Part shown: piece by piece, positions 16,215 through 24,372 of the stretch | Layout: the number at the start of each line of letters is the position of its first letter | Position numbering within the stretch: the stretch's first letter is position 1 | Assembly (NCBI GenBank): GCA_007695365.1 | Contig: REDV01000076.1 | Coordinates: forward strand, 1 to 39,273 | Direction of reading: 5' to 3' | DNA length: 39,273 nt | DNA from: Cryomorphaceae bacterium | Lineage (GTDB): Bacteria; Bacteroidota; Bacteroidia; Flavobacteriales_D; SKUL01 | Notes under the pieces: generated by a model | The model's database searches: none | What the model was told of the DNA's origin: nothing | The model's input: the letters and a program-made list of their open reading frames with translations, nothing else | Made by a program: the position numbers and the translations under genes

Positions 16215-16583
16215 TTAACCTTTGTTTAATACTTTCAGGATGTCGGTGGGTGTATTGCAAACCACCACCCTATTATGATACATTGCCACCGGCCCTTTGA
16301 GCAAATCGGGCATGCGTTTCAGATACTCAAGGTAATCACTATTGGAAAGGTCTTTACCTCTTATATTCTCCTGATAAAACGGATGAGCCTTATTGAAAAC
16401 GCTTTTCCCTTCTGCGTGAAGGGTATCCATCATCATCTCAAAAAGAGTATCCGACACACGAACCTCGCAAAGATCCTGCTTGTTGATGCGCTTACCAAGT
16501 GTGCTGGCGTAAATCAAGGTTTTTCGGCTCTTTTCGTCTTGGCTGTTACACAAAATGGTAATCTCGTTCTGATTTAAATACAT
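16215..16583 (-). CDS. ArsC/Spx-like thioredoxin-fold protein lacking the catalytic cysteine
   Basis: The 122-residue protein aligns with the arsenate reductase (ArsC)/Spx family: an N-terminal strand EITILCN, then NSQDEKSRKTL in the place of the ArsC loop NPRCSKSRETL, a helical middle, and a C-terminal GPVAMYHNRVVVCNTPTDIL that corresponds to the RPIxxxG-like region. The catalytic Cys is replaced by Asp, so arsenate reduction by the ArsC mechanism is unlikely. Similar degenerate homologues are, to my knowledge, common in Flavobacteriia and annotated as ArsC family. The frame extends to an ATG at 16616, but the ATG at 16583 fits the family start. It is divergent from the TonB receptor gene. 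Confidence 0.7.
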   Translation of the reverse strand: MYLNQNEITILCNSQDEKSRKTLIYASTLGKRINKQDLCEVRVSDTLFEMMMDTLHAEGKSVFNKAHPFYQENIRGKDLSNSDYLEYLKRMPDLLKGPVAMYHNRVVVCNTPTDILKVLNKG

Positions 16584-16723
16584 GGCAAACTGGTTTTGAA
16601 CCGAAAATATACGCATTCAAAACAAATCACGCACTCTTACAAAAACGCAACACTTTTGCATTATGTGCTGTAATCCCCGAAAATATTACCGAAATTTGCA
16701 CTCAACTACAGTAAAAAGACTTT

Positions 16724-19174
16724 TTGAAACCACTCTCATACGTGATTGTTTGGGGCATCTTCAGTCTGGTAGCTCCTTCTTTGTGGGGTCAGACAGAACC
16801 ATGCACGGCCATTGCAAGCGGACAGGTGATTGACGATCATGATGAAACGCCTCTCTCCTATGCCATTATTGAAGCCCTGGGCACCGGAAAAGCAACGGTG
16901 GCCGATTCGCTGGCCTTTTTCAGTTTGGACGGATTATGCCCCGGAAAGCACACATTGAGAGTAAGTCATGTGGGTTGCGAAACGGTGGCATTTGATGTCG
17001 TCATCCACGAAAAGAAAAAGAACGAATTCCTTTTCAGGCTTGAACATCACCATGAATTGCGCGAACTGGAAGTAGCCTCGCGCCGGCAGAGCGTGGAAGA
17101 TCGTGTAAACACAGTTCAACTCAAAGATAGTGAGCTCCAATTGGTACGGATGGAAAGTCTGGCGCACGCGCTGGATCAACTGGAAGGCGTGAGTACGCTC
17201 AAAAGCGGTCCGAACGTATCCAAACCCATTGTGCACGGGGTTTTTGGGAATCGCGTAGCTATTTACAACAACTTTGCAAAACTCGAAGATCAGCAATGGG
17301 GCTCCGACCACGCTCCCGCCATGGAATTGAGCAGCGCCGGCTCCGTAGCAGTGGTGAAAGGTGCGCAGGGGCTTGAGTATGGGCCGGAGGCCATAGGTGG
17401 CGCGGTGGTGATGCTACCCCCGGCTTTTGAGACGCAGCGCAGAGCTGCAGGATCCGTGCAAACGGGCTTTTTCACCAACGGGCGTGGTGTGTTTACCAAT
17501 GCTCAACTGGGAGGTGCGCTACTACCCGGCAAACGATTGAGGTATCGCCTCAGTGGTGGCTGGAACCAAAGCGGCGACCGCCATACCAGGGATTATATGC
17601 TGAACAATACAGGTTCAGAACAAGGCAATGTTTCCGGTGCCCTTCAATACCAGTACAAAACGCTTGTTCTTGAGGCCTCTCACCACTACACCAATCAGAA
17701 CTTTGGCATTCTTACCGACGCCCACAACGGCAGTCTCAGCGATTTGGCGTTGATGATAGACCGCGGAGAACCCTTTTCGAGTGATCCTTTTATGCGTGAA
17801 ATCAACAACCCTCGCCAACACGTGCAACATCACACCTCTCAGTTCAGCGCCTCTGTGAAGCCCTCACACCACAGTCAGCTTGATTTGCGGTACGCCTACC
17901 AGCACAACCTCAGAGAGGAATTCGACATACGGCGGGGACGCTACAACGACATTCCAGCAGTTGACCTCAGGCTCAGAACCCATCAGGCCAATCTGATTTA
18001 TACACGCGTGTTATCTTCAAACATGAACGTGAAAACCGGTTTGGAAGGACGGTATATTGACAATCTAAGCAACCCTGAAACGGGCATTCGACCCATTATC
18101 CCCAACTACGTGCAACAACAGTTAGGCGCCTTTGCTCACTGGAATTACCGCACAAACAAATGGGAAATCGAAGCCGGAGGAAGGTACGACCTGGTATCGA
18201 TTGAAGGTTTTAAATGGTACCGGGCTTCCATCTGGGAAAACAACTACCAACAGGACTTTGCAAATTTTGAACAGTTTTACAATGAGTCTGGCACGCAGGT
18301 GTTTACAACCCCGGCATTTACCTACCACAACATCTCGGCTGCACTCGGCGCCACGCGAAACTGCAGCAAAAATTTTCTAACCGGATTGCGTTTGGCAATG
18401 GCTTCGAGGCCGCCCAATGCTCCGGAGCTGTTCTCAGATGGTCTCCACCTCGGAGCAGCCACAGTTGAATATGGAAACCTGGCGCTTGAAACTGAGAACG
18501 CCTACACGCTCGAAGCTTTTGGAAGGTTTCAAAAAGGTAAAATTACCGGTGATGTATCAGCATACGCCCGCTACTTTGACGGCTACATTATGCCTGAAAT
18601 CAGTGGCATTGAGCTCACGGTGCGCGGTGCTTTTCCGAGAATGAACTACATCCAAACCGATGCGTTGTACCTGGGTATGGATGTTCGTATGCATGTTGAA
18701 CTTCATCCGAAGTGGACCCTGCAACACGCCGGAGCGGTGGTGTACGCTCAAGATGTTCAGCGCAATGCTCCCCTGCCCTTTTTGCCGCCCGCCAACATGC
18801 GCAATGAGTTGGTATGGAATCCCACACTGGCGAAAAACTCATCGTGGATTTTTGCGGTAGGTGTTGAAAGTGTAGCCCGGCAAAACCTTGCACCTCAGAC
18901 TGTAACGGTAACGGAGTTAATGGCCCTGAGCCAGACTGAAATTGAGCTGATTCGACAAAACGGAGCTTTCGACATAGCAGCCCCTCCAGCTGCCTTCCAC
19001 CTGCTCAATGCGCGGGTGCAATGCACCATTCCCTGGAAAAACCGCAGCGTGGATGTGGCCATTATGGCTGATAACGTATTGAATACGAGCTATCGAAATT
19101 ACCTGAACCGGTTTCGTTATTTCGCCCACGAAGAGGGCTTTAATCTTAGACTTATGTTGAACTTAAATTTCTAA
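16724..19174 (+). CDS. TonB-dependent receptor with carboxypeptidase-regulatory-like N-terminal domain
   Basis: From a TTG start the 816-residue protein has a signal peptide (ending near SLWGQ), a carboxypeptidase-regulatory-like beta-sandwich (about 28-110, SGQVIDDHDETPLSYAII), a plug domain (about 115-230, with KPIVHGVFGNRVAIYNN and VVKGAQGLEYGPEAIGGAV) and a 22-strand barrel ending in a terminal Phe (LMLNLNF). It would import a ligand across the outer membrane using TonB energy. The plug segment around QQWGSDHAPAM and the closing strand (VLNTSYRNYLNRF) remind me of ZnuD-like metal receptors, and many His residues occur in the barrel (for example EASHHYTNQN, QHVQHHTSQ), so a metal ligand is possible but unproven. 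A lipoprotein gene follows after 4 bp. Confidence 0.9.
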   Translation: MKPLSYVIVWGIFSLVAPSLWGQTEPCTAIASGQVIDDHDETPLSYAIIEALGTGKATVADSLAFFSLDGLCPGKHTLRVSHVGCETVAFDVVIHEKKKNEFLFRLEHHHELRELEVASRRQSVEDRVNTVQLKDSELQLVRMESLAHALDQLEGVSTLKSGPNVSKPIVHGVFGNRVAIYNNFAKLEDQQWGSDHAPAMELSSAGSVAVVKGAQGLEYGPEAIGGAVVMLPPAFETQRRAAGSVQTGFFTNGRGVFTNAQLGGALLPGKRLRYRLSGGWNQSGDRHTRDYMLNNTGSEQGNVSGALQYQYKTLVLEASHHYTNQNFGILTDAHNGSLSDLALMIDRGEPFSSDPFMREINNPRQHVQHHTSQFSASVKPSHHSQLDLRYAYQHNLREEFDIRRGRYNDIPAVDLRLRTHQANLIYTRVLSSNMNVKTGLEGRYIDNLSNPETGIRPIIPNYVQQQLGAFAHWNYRTNKWEIEAGGRYDLVSIEGFKWYRASIWENNYQQDFANFEQFYNESGTQVFTTPAFTYHNISAALGATRNCSKNFLTGLRLAMASRPPNAPELFSDGLHLGAATVEYGNLALETENAYTLEAFGRFQKGKITGDVSAYARYFDGYIMPEISGIELTVRGAFPRMNYIQTDALYLGMDVRMHVELHPKWTLQHAGAVVYAQDVQRNAPLPFLPPANMRNELVWNPTLAKNSSWIFAVGVESVARQNLAPQTVTVTELMALSQTEIELIRQNGAFDIAAPPAAFHLLNARVQCTIPWKNRSVDVAIMADNVLNTSYRNYLNRFRYFAHEEGFNLRLMLNLNF

Positions 19175-19178
19175 TAAC

Positions 19179-19748
19179 ATGAACAATCAGATTTTTTTCA
19201 CTCTGCTGGCTTTACTGCTGTTGACTTCCTGCAAAAAAGAGGACGAAGTGATTTTCACGCCCCCTCCTCCCTCAGAGCATGCAGTGATTACCTCAGTTAA
19301 ACTCACTTTTTTTGACAACGAAGGGGGTGAAAATGTGGAGTGGATGTACTCCGACCCTGACGGTGATGGGGGAAATCCACCCGTAATTTCCGTGCAGCCA
19401 CTGCTGGCCAACCGAAATTACACCCTGTTGATTACCCTCTATAATGAACTGGAAGATCCCGCAATCAATGTAACGCCTGAAATTCAGGATGAAGAAGATG
19501 ACCACCAGTTCTTTTTCCTGGTTGATAGTGAGCTTGATATCACGGTTACCTATCAGGACGAGGACAACAACGGATACCCCATTGGATTGGTAAATGAAGT
19601 AGAAACAGGCCTTGCAGGAATGGGCGAATTCAGGGTTGTGTTGAAGCACTTTCCTGACAAGACCGCCCCCAACGTGGCCAGTGGTGATATGACCAACGCC
19701 GGAGGCGGTACAGATGCTGATGTGACCTTTCAGGCTACCATCCAATAA
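19179..19748 (+). CDS. Lipoprotein partner of the TonB receptor
   Basis: The 189-residue protein has a lipoprotein signal (LLALLLLTSC, lipobox Cys at 18) followed by KKEDE, an arrangement often linked to surface export of lipoproteins in Bacteroidota. The mature part is acidic and beta-rich: a DPDGDGGNPP loop, a QDEEDDHQFFF segment and a final GGGTDADVTFQATIQ strand. The same family is commonly found next to TonB receptors in Bacteroidota and is sometimes labelled as a type 1 periplasmic-binding-fold protein, which I recall but cannot verify here. The 4-bp spacing from the receptor suggests one operon and a shared uptake role. The acidic loops could bind divalent metal; this is inference. Confidence 0.75.
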   Translation: MNNQIFFTLLALLLLTSCKKEDEVIFTPPPPSEHAVITSVKLTFFDNEGGENVEWMYSDPDGDGGNPPVISVQPLLANRNYTLLITLYNELEDPAINVTPEIQDEEDDHQFFFLVDSELDITVTYQDEDNNGYPIGLVNEVETGLAGMGEFRVVLKHFPDKTAPNVASGDMTNAGGGTDADVTFQATIQ

Positions 19749-19767
19749 GCAACAATACTCAAGTCGC

Positions 19768-21207
19768 TCAATTCATTAACCTTTTGGTGAATACTCCGAT
19801 GGCCAAAATCCCGATTATTGATGCTATTGCCAATAGCCAGTGAGCTACTGACGGGAATTTTTCAATCAACCAAAGTGGCAACACCTCGTTTCTACGCTCG
19901 CGGAAGTTGGGTATCCATTCCTGCGGCATAAACTCGTAGATGTAGTTGTTGTAATCGGCGCTGCGCCATCCGGCGAGCGATGCCAGTTCATCTACCTCCT
20001 TCTGGCGACGCCTGGCGAGGTCATTGATGTACCGGCCCCCTTCGGCACAGCTTAAATCGCCCTTGGCCGGGTGACGCGTAACGTAGCGCGCCTGAAAATT
20101 CTCGCGGTTGGGTGTAACCTGAAAAAGCAGGTCTTGCGGAAATTTATCGCGCGTATAGCGAACCCGGAGGCGAGTAAAGAACACATCGCTATCGGGGCCG
20201 TATCCGCTTACCCAATCGGCACCGGCATCTTTAAAATCAGCTAACACAGGAGGATCGGTTACACAGGGGTCGCACTTCATATTGGTTCTGGGACTGACGT
20301 CCCACGCGTATTCCAGAAAAACAGCTTTACGCTGTTCGCGTTCATAGGCCCTATCGAAAACATCTTTGTAAAAGCGCCCGAAATCCTGCTGCACAAACAA
20401 GGGTATATCACGGTTGGTGGGCACTTTTACTGTTCGGTAGTTGGTGGCTTCAATGCGTCCACTGCGGGTAAAAGCATACACAATCATGTCCTGCGCATGC
20501 TCTGCATTGGCCATGCCGAGGCGCAAGGGAAGCATAAAGCGATCGCTTTCAAACTGCATCTGGATGGGCCTCAGGCTCTGGAAACCCAAGGCTTCCATTT
20601 CCTGAAGATTCACCTTCACCACAAAGAATTTCAGATTATTGCGGATATAAGGATCGAGCACTTCTTCGGCTTGTTTAGGTATCTGATAACCGTTTTGCAC
20701 CAACCAGGTTTTGAGACCTGTTGACTCTTTCGCAGATAAGATCAAAATGTCGTACTCGCCGATGGTGTAGCTCGCTTCGATGGTAACACCGAGTTCTTCG
20801 GCATCCTCTTTTACAAACATATCCAATGCTTCGGCCCTGCTCATACTCATGGAAGGAAGCGCTCTGTAATAAGGCTCCGGATAGCAAGGGTTTTGGTCGA
20901 AGTACTCTACGATTCGCGGACCTGAATAGGCTTCGAGCCGGTCAAAAAGCAGCTGATTGGCAATGCGAATGTCCTGCTCCCCGAGTACAACGGGCACGGG
21001 TACCACCATGGCAAAATCCTTCACATCGCCCTGAAAGTCGCTACTCATGGTAATAACTGTTCGCCGGCCATCTCTGACCAGAATCACTTCCGACTGGTGG
21101 TTGACAAGTTTCACATCGGCCCGGGCTACGTAAAACCCGCAGAAGGCATCGGTGGTCTGTGGCGACAGCACCAGCCATCCCAGCAGACAAAAAATGAGGT
21201 TTTTCAT
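19768..21207 (-). CDS. DUF2330 membrane-anchored exported protein
   Basis: The 479-residue protein begins with a signal peptide and the motif FCGFYVARADVKLVNHQSEV that opens DUF2330, followed by DFAMVVPVPVV, also typical. A single hydrophobic helix near the C-terminus (HWLLAIASIIGILAIGVF, about 455-473) with a basic end would anchor it, leaving most of the protein in the periplasm. Several cysteines (CGFY, NPCYPEP, MKCDPC, LSCAEGG) could form disulphides or bind a cofactor. Its start codon overlaps the stop of the upstream NqrB/RnfD-like gene by ATGA, which suggests translational coupling and a shared complex. DUF2330 has no established function. Confidence 0.85.
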   Translation of the reverse strand: MKNLIFCLLGWLVLSPQTTDAFCGFYVARADVKLVNHQSEVILVRDGRRTVITMSSDFQGDVKDFAMVVPVPVVLGEQDIRIANQLLFDRLEAYSGPRIVEYFDQNPCYPEPYYRALPSMSMSRAEALDMFVKEDAEELGVTIEASYTIGEYDILILSAKESTGLKTWLVQNGYQIPKQAEEVLDPYIRNNLKFFVVKVNLQEMEALGFQSLRPIQMQFESDRFMLPLRLGMANAEHAQDMIVYAFTRSGRIEATNYRTVKVPTNRDIPLFVQQDFGRFYKDVFDRAYEREQRKAVFLEYAWDVSPRTNMKCDPCVTDPPVLADFKDAGADWVSGYGPDSDVFFTRLRVRYTRDKFPQDLLFQVTPNRENFQARYVTRHPAKGDLSCAEGGRYINDLARRRQKEVDELASLAGWRSADYNNYIYEFMPQEWIPNFRERRNEVLPLWLIEKFPSVAHWLLAIASIIGILAIGVFTKRLMN

Positions 21208-22037
21208 GATATAAGTGTTTGAGGTTTAATTTGTATGTGCGTTGTTTTCCATTGAAATCTATCGGCCGGAAACCACCGGTTAACAAGGGGTGTAAGTGGC
21301 GACAACAAGACGAGTGCATAGATGGGTGCTGTGTACAAATACACCCAGTGGGTGAGTAAAAATGCCAAAACCGCCACCCCGGCCGCCCAGATGGTTCGAG
21401 CTGTTTGGTGCCGCGGGGTCGTAACCGGGTCGGTAATCATAAAGAAGGTGAAGAGCAGAATGGCTCCACTCCCAAACTGATGCACCAACACATCCACCCC
21501 CCAGCCGAGGAAGAAAACCGTTCGAATGGTTTCAAGTAGAAAAAGGGTGGCAATGAACGCAATGGCCGTACTGAGCCGTTTTACCTTAATGGTGGTAAGC
21601 ATGGCTGCACCTCCGATGGCAAAAATCCAAAAGGCGCCGCTACCCCACTGCCCGGGTGAAATCCAGGCCTCTCCCGTAAGCAGTATCACGGCCACAATTC
21701 CGAAGTTGGACGGATTAAAGAAATGCTTGCCATCGGCGCGAATCACAAATTTCACCCCGATTGAGAGAATGGCACACAGCGCTGCTACCCACCACGAAGA
21801 GGCGTACAGAAGCAGGCACAATCCCAAAATGGTAATCCACGCACTTTTGTATCCGCGGGCACCTGTTAATGTATTGCCCAACCATTGGGTAAGTAATGCC
21901 GGAATGGCAAAGGCTGCCCACCGCCAAAGCTCTGCAGACCAGTTGAGTGCAAGAAGCCCATAGACCAGTAAGCACCCAAGAATGCTGATTTGCAACACGC
22001 GCGGGTCTTTGAAAGAATAAAAAAAGTTGCGTACCAT
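21204..22037 (-). CDS. Stand-alone NqrB/RnfD-like membrane protein
   Basis: The protein (277 residues from the ATG at 22037) is almost entirely hydrophobic, with about nine transmembrane helices. The blocks GKHFFNPSNFGIVAVILL and FTFFMITDPVTTPRHQTAR correspond to the conserved cores of the NqrB/RnfD/UreI-like electron-transport family. It is shorter than RnfD (about 350) and NqrB (about 415), and I cannot find the SGAT motif whose Thr carries covalent FMN, so it may not bind flavin there. No other rnf or nqr genes are near. The next gene, DUF2330, overlaps by 4 bp. The frame can be read from an ATG at 22073, but a TTTG promoter-like box lies only about 10 bp before that, so 22037 fits better. 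Confidence 0.8.
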   Translation of the reverse strand: MVRNFFYSFKDPRVLQISILGCLLVYGLLALNWSAELWRWAAFAIPALLTQWLGNTLTGARGYKSAWITILGLCLLLYASSWWVAALCAILSIGVKFVIRADGKHFFNPSNFGIVAVILLTGEAWISPGQWGSGAFWIFAIGGAAMLTTIKVKRLSTAIAFIATLFLLETIRTVFFLGWGVDVLVHQFGSGAILLFTFFMITDPVTTPRHQTARTIWAAGVAVLAFLLTHWVYLYTAPIYALVLLSPLTPLVNRWFPADRFQWKTTHIQIKPQTLIS

Positions 22038-22158
22038 AAACTGCGTTTTGCAGTCCTGTACACGCCATCGCATAGAACGTTCAAAGCACCGTGAAAAAAG
22101 TTTAATTGGCGCTCAGAAAATTTGAATAGCTGTACATTCGTAGCTCAATTCATAGCCC

Positions 22159-22569
22159 ATGAGAACCCTGATAGCCGTTGTACTTTTTTTGATATTGTCT
22201 GCACAAGGATGCAACACCGGATACGAGATTTACAAGAAAACCGAAGGAGTGACCTTTGGCTACAAGTGGGCTGAAGCCCGCAATGAAGCCGGCGAGCGCG
22301 TTCCTGCCATCCTGCTGATGGTAAGGAATGAAAATGAACACGCCATTGACTACAAGTTGTCGGTTGACTTTTACTACGAAGGCCTTCTGCGCGAAACCGG
22401 CGAGTTGGACTATTGTGTGCCTGCCAAACGCACACGAAAGGGCAAACTCAATGGGGTGTATCTTATCAGCGATAAATTCACTTCCGATCAAATCAAAAGC
22501 AGTGACTTCAAGGTTGAGTTGAATGGCATTGAAGTGGCTAAAATTGAAAGCTGTAATCGCGAGGACTAG
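22159..22569 (+). CDS. Small lipoprotein of unknown function
   Basis: The 136-residue protein starts with a lipoprotein signal (VVLFLILSAQGC, lipobox Cys at 18), and the mature part looks like a single beta-sandwich (FGYKWAEARNEAG, ILLMVRNENEHAIDYKLSVDF, ELNGIEVAKIESC). Two further cysteines, one in ELDYCVPAKRT and one near the end, could form a disulphide. I do not recognise the family. Its stop overlaps the stop end of the convergent alpha/beta hydrolase gene by 4 bp. It is divergent from the NqrB/RnfD-like gene. Confidence 0.7.
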   Translation: MRTLIAVVLFLILSAQGCNTGYEIYKKTEGVTFGYKWAEARNEAGERVPAILLMVRNENEHAIDYKLSVDFYYEGLLRETGELDYCVPAKRTRKGKLNGVYLISDKFTSDQIKSSDFKVELNGIEVAKIESCNRED

Positions 22570-23366
22570 AATTTTGCATCCAGAAACTCGCGCATTTTTT
22601 CTCTGAACAGCGCGTACTTGCCCAAATCGTTGTGCCTTCCTCTGGGGATGGTTACCATCAACTTGTTCGGGGAGGTGGCTTTTTCGTATAGTTTAAGCCC
22701 CGACTTGTAGGGCACTACCCTATCTCTGGTGCCGTGAAAAACAATAAGCGGGTTCTTTAACTTTTCTATGACTTCATCACTTCGCAGGGTAAAGCGCAAC
22801 AAAAATCCAATGGGAATGTAAGGAGCTTGTTGCTCGGCCATTTCGAGCAAACTGAAAAAGGGAGTTTCGAGCACAAGTTTGGATTGTGGGTGACGCGTTG
22901 CAAGCCGAACTGCAAAACCCGAACCGAGCGAGCGGCCGTAAATCACGATGTCCTTATCGGGGTAAAACTTCAATAGGTATTGGTACACCTCCTCCACATC
23001 GAGATGCATGGCTTTTTCCGATCGTCGTCCCTTGCTTTTGCCGTAGCCGCGGTAGTCAATAGCCAGCACATCAAAACCATAACTGGTGAGCTCCTCTGCT
23101 GAAACGGCCCATCTGCCAAGGTTGCCCGTATTGCCGTGGAGGTACAAAATCACACCTTTGGCCTCCCTACTTCTGATATACAATCCGTGAATGGAGCCAT
23201 TGTAAGGTGTCTCAAGGGTTACTTCCTCGTAAATGGATGCCAGCTTGTAACCGCCCTGGTTGGCGCTGTGCACTGGAATGAAGATAAACTGCTCCTGGAA
23301 AAGGAAATACACCGTGATCACCAATCCGTAAAGAACGAGCACCACCCAGAGTATTTCCCAGAACAT
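22566..23366 (-). CDS. Alpha/beta hydrolase, BEM46/ABHD13 type
   Basis: One N-terminal membrane helix (about 5-25) is followed by an alpha/beta hydrolase core: oxyanion region LYLHGNTGNLGRW, the strand DVLAIDYRGYGKSKG, the nucleophile elbow GRSLGSG (Ser), FHGTRDRVVPY with the acid residue, and PRGRHNDLG with the catalytic His. These are the marks of the BEM46/ABHD13 branch, usually acyl-protein or lipid esterases. The membrane anchor suggests action on the inner membrane surface. A GTG at 23372 could be used in place of the ATG at 23366. The substrate is unknown. Confidence 0.87.
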   Translation of the reverse strand: MFWEILWVVLVLYGLVITVYFLFQEQFIFIPVHSANQGGYKLASIYEEVTLETPYNGSIHGLYIRSREAKGVILYLHGNTGNLGRWAVSAEELTSYGFDVLAIDYRGYGKSKGRRSEKAMHLDVEEVYQYLLKFYPDKDIVIYGRSLGSGFAVRLATRHPQSKLVLETPFFSLLEMAEQQAPYIPIGFLLRFTLRSDEVIEKLKNPLIVFHGTRDRVVPYKSGLKLYEKATSPNKLMVTIPRGRHNDLGKYALFREKMREFLDAKF

Positions 23367-23568
23367 TTTCACAGCGGTTGAAATTACGCTTTCAGATTGG
23401 CGCGGGCAATGATGAAACCAAGTTTTGGCTGTCCTTATCAGCGGTTCTGATTTTAGTGCAAACAGATATTAAACCCGCGCGGTTCATATTTTTTAAAGTT
23501 ATGCCATATACGGCGGCAGGAAATTGAGATATTTGATGATACATCAAGAAAAACTAAACATAGAGAAC

Positions 23569-24258
23569 ATGAAAACCGTCATTCTAAGTGCCGCATTCTC
23601 AATTTTCACTCTTGTAGCTTTTGGGCAGAGCGAAATCATTCAGGAGAAAATCAAGGAGCTGGAAAAGCAGGAATCATCTTTTGAAAAACAGGCTGCAAAA
23701 ATCCGTAAGGACATTGAGAAGTCTGAAGATAAGGTTAAGAAGCTTGAAAAAGAGCTTTCAGACTATCAAAAAGACCAGAGAGACCAAACAACTGAGCTGT
23801 CCAACAAACGCTCCGAAATTGCGGGCTTTGATTTGAGCGCCATGCAAAAGCAGATTAAATCGCTCGAAAAGGACAGTAAAAAACTGAGTAAATCTGTGTC
23901 GAAACACGACAAAGACATAGCCAAGATGCACGCCGAAATCAAGAAGATTGAAGTGAAAATCCAACAGGCCGAAGACAAAAAACTGGCAGAGATGAATCAG
24001 ATCAATGCCAAGGAGGAAGAAGTGAAGCGCCTCAATGCCACCATTCGCGATATGAACCTCGACAAAAAAGAAAAGGAAATCAAGAAATCCGAGAAAGGGC
24101 TGGATAAGACCAAGAAAGGTTACGACAAGATCAACGATGATATTGCATCCGAAAAGAAAACCCAGCAGGAATTGAAGCAGGAATTGCAAAATGTAGATAT
24201 GCAGCTCAAATCTGTGCGTGAGTCGCTCAAAGCCCAGCGTGAGCTATTGAACAAATAG
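23569..24258 (+). CDS. Exported coiled-coil protein
   Basis: From the ATG at 23569 the protein has a cleavable signal peptide (MKTVILSAAFSIFTLVAFGQ) and then about 209 residues that are almost entirely alpha-helical coiled coil, rich in Lys, Glu and Gln with clear heptads (for example KLEKELSDYQKDQ). There is no cysteine or aromatic-rich region. A longer frame from 23524 adds 15 residues that would hide the signal peptide. It could be a periplasmic scaffold or spacer. No partner is adjacent and the function is unknown. A strong terminator follows. Confidence 0.75.
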   Translation: MKTVILSAAFSIFTLVAFGQSEIIQEKIKELEKQESSFEKQAAKIRKDIEKSEDKVKKLEKELSDYQKDQRDQTTELSNKRSEIAGFDLSAMQKQIKSLEKDSKKLSKSVSKHDKDIAKMHAEIKKIEVKIQQAEDKKLAEMNQINAKEEEVKRLNATIRDMNLDKKEKEIKKSEKGLDKTKKGYDKINDDIASEKKTQQELKQELQNVDMQLKSVRESLKAQRELLNK

Positions 24259-24281
24259 TTCTTGCAGTTTGAAAAGAAATG

Positions 24282-24312
24282 AAAAGGCACCCAGGTAAAG
24301 GGGTGCCTTTTT
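24282..24312 (+). terminator. Intrinsic terminator after the coiled-coil gene
   Basis: Perfect 11-nt arms (24282-24292 and 24301-24311) with an 8-nt loop are followed by T residues, and preceded by A residues so that it could also work in the opposite direction. Confidence 0.85.
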
Positions 24313-24372
24313 CGTGTTACCATTGCAATTACCACCCAAAATCAGTACCTTGTTGCCGCTAACCAACCAACA

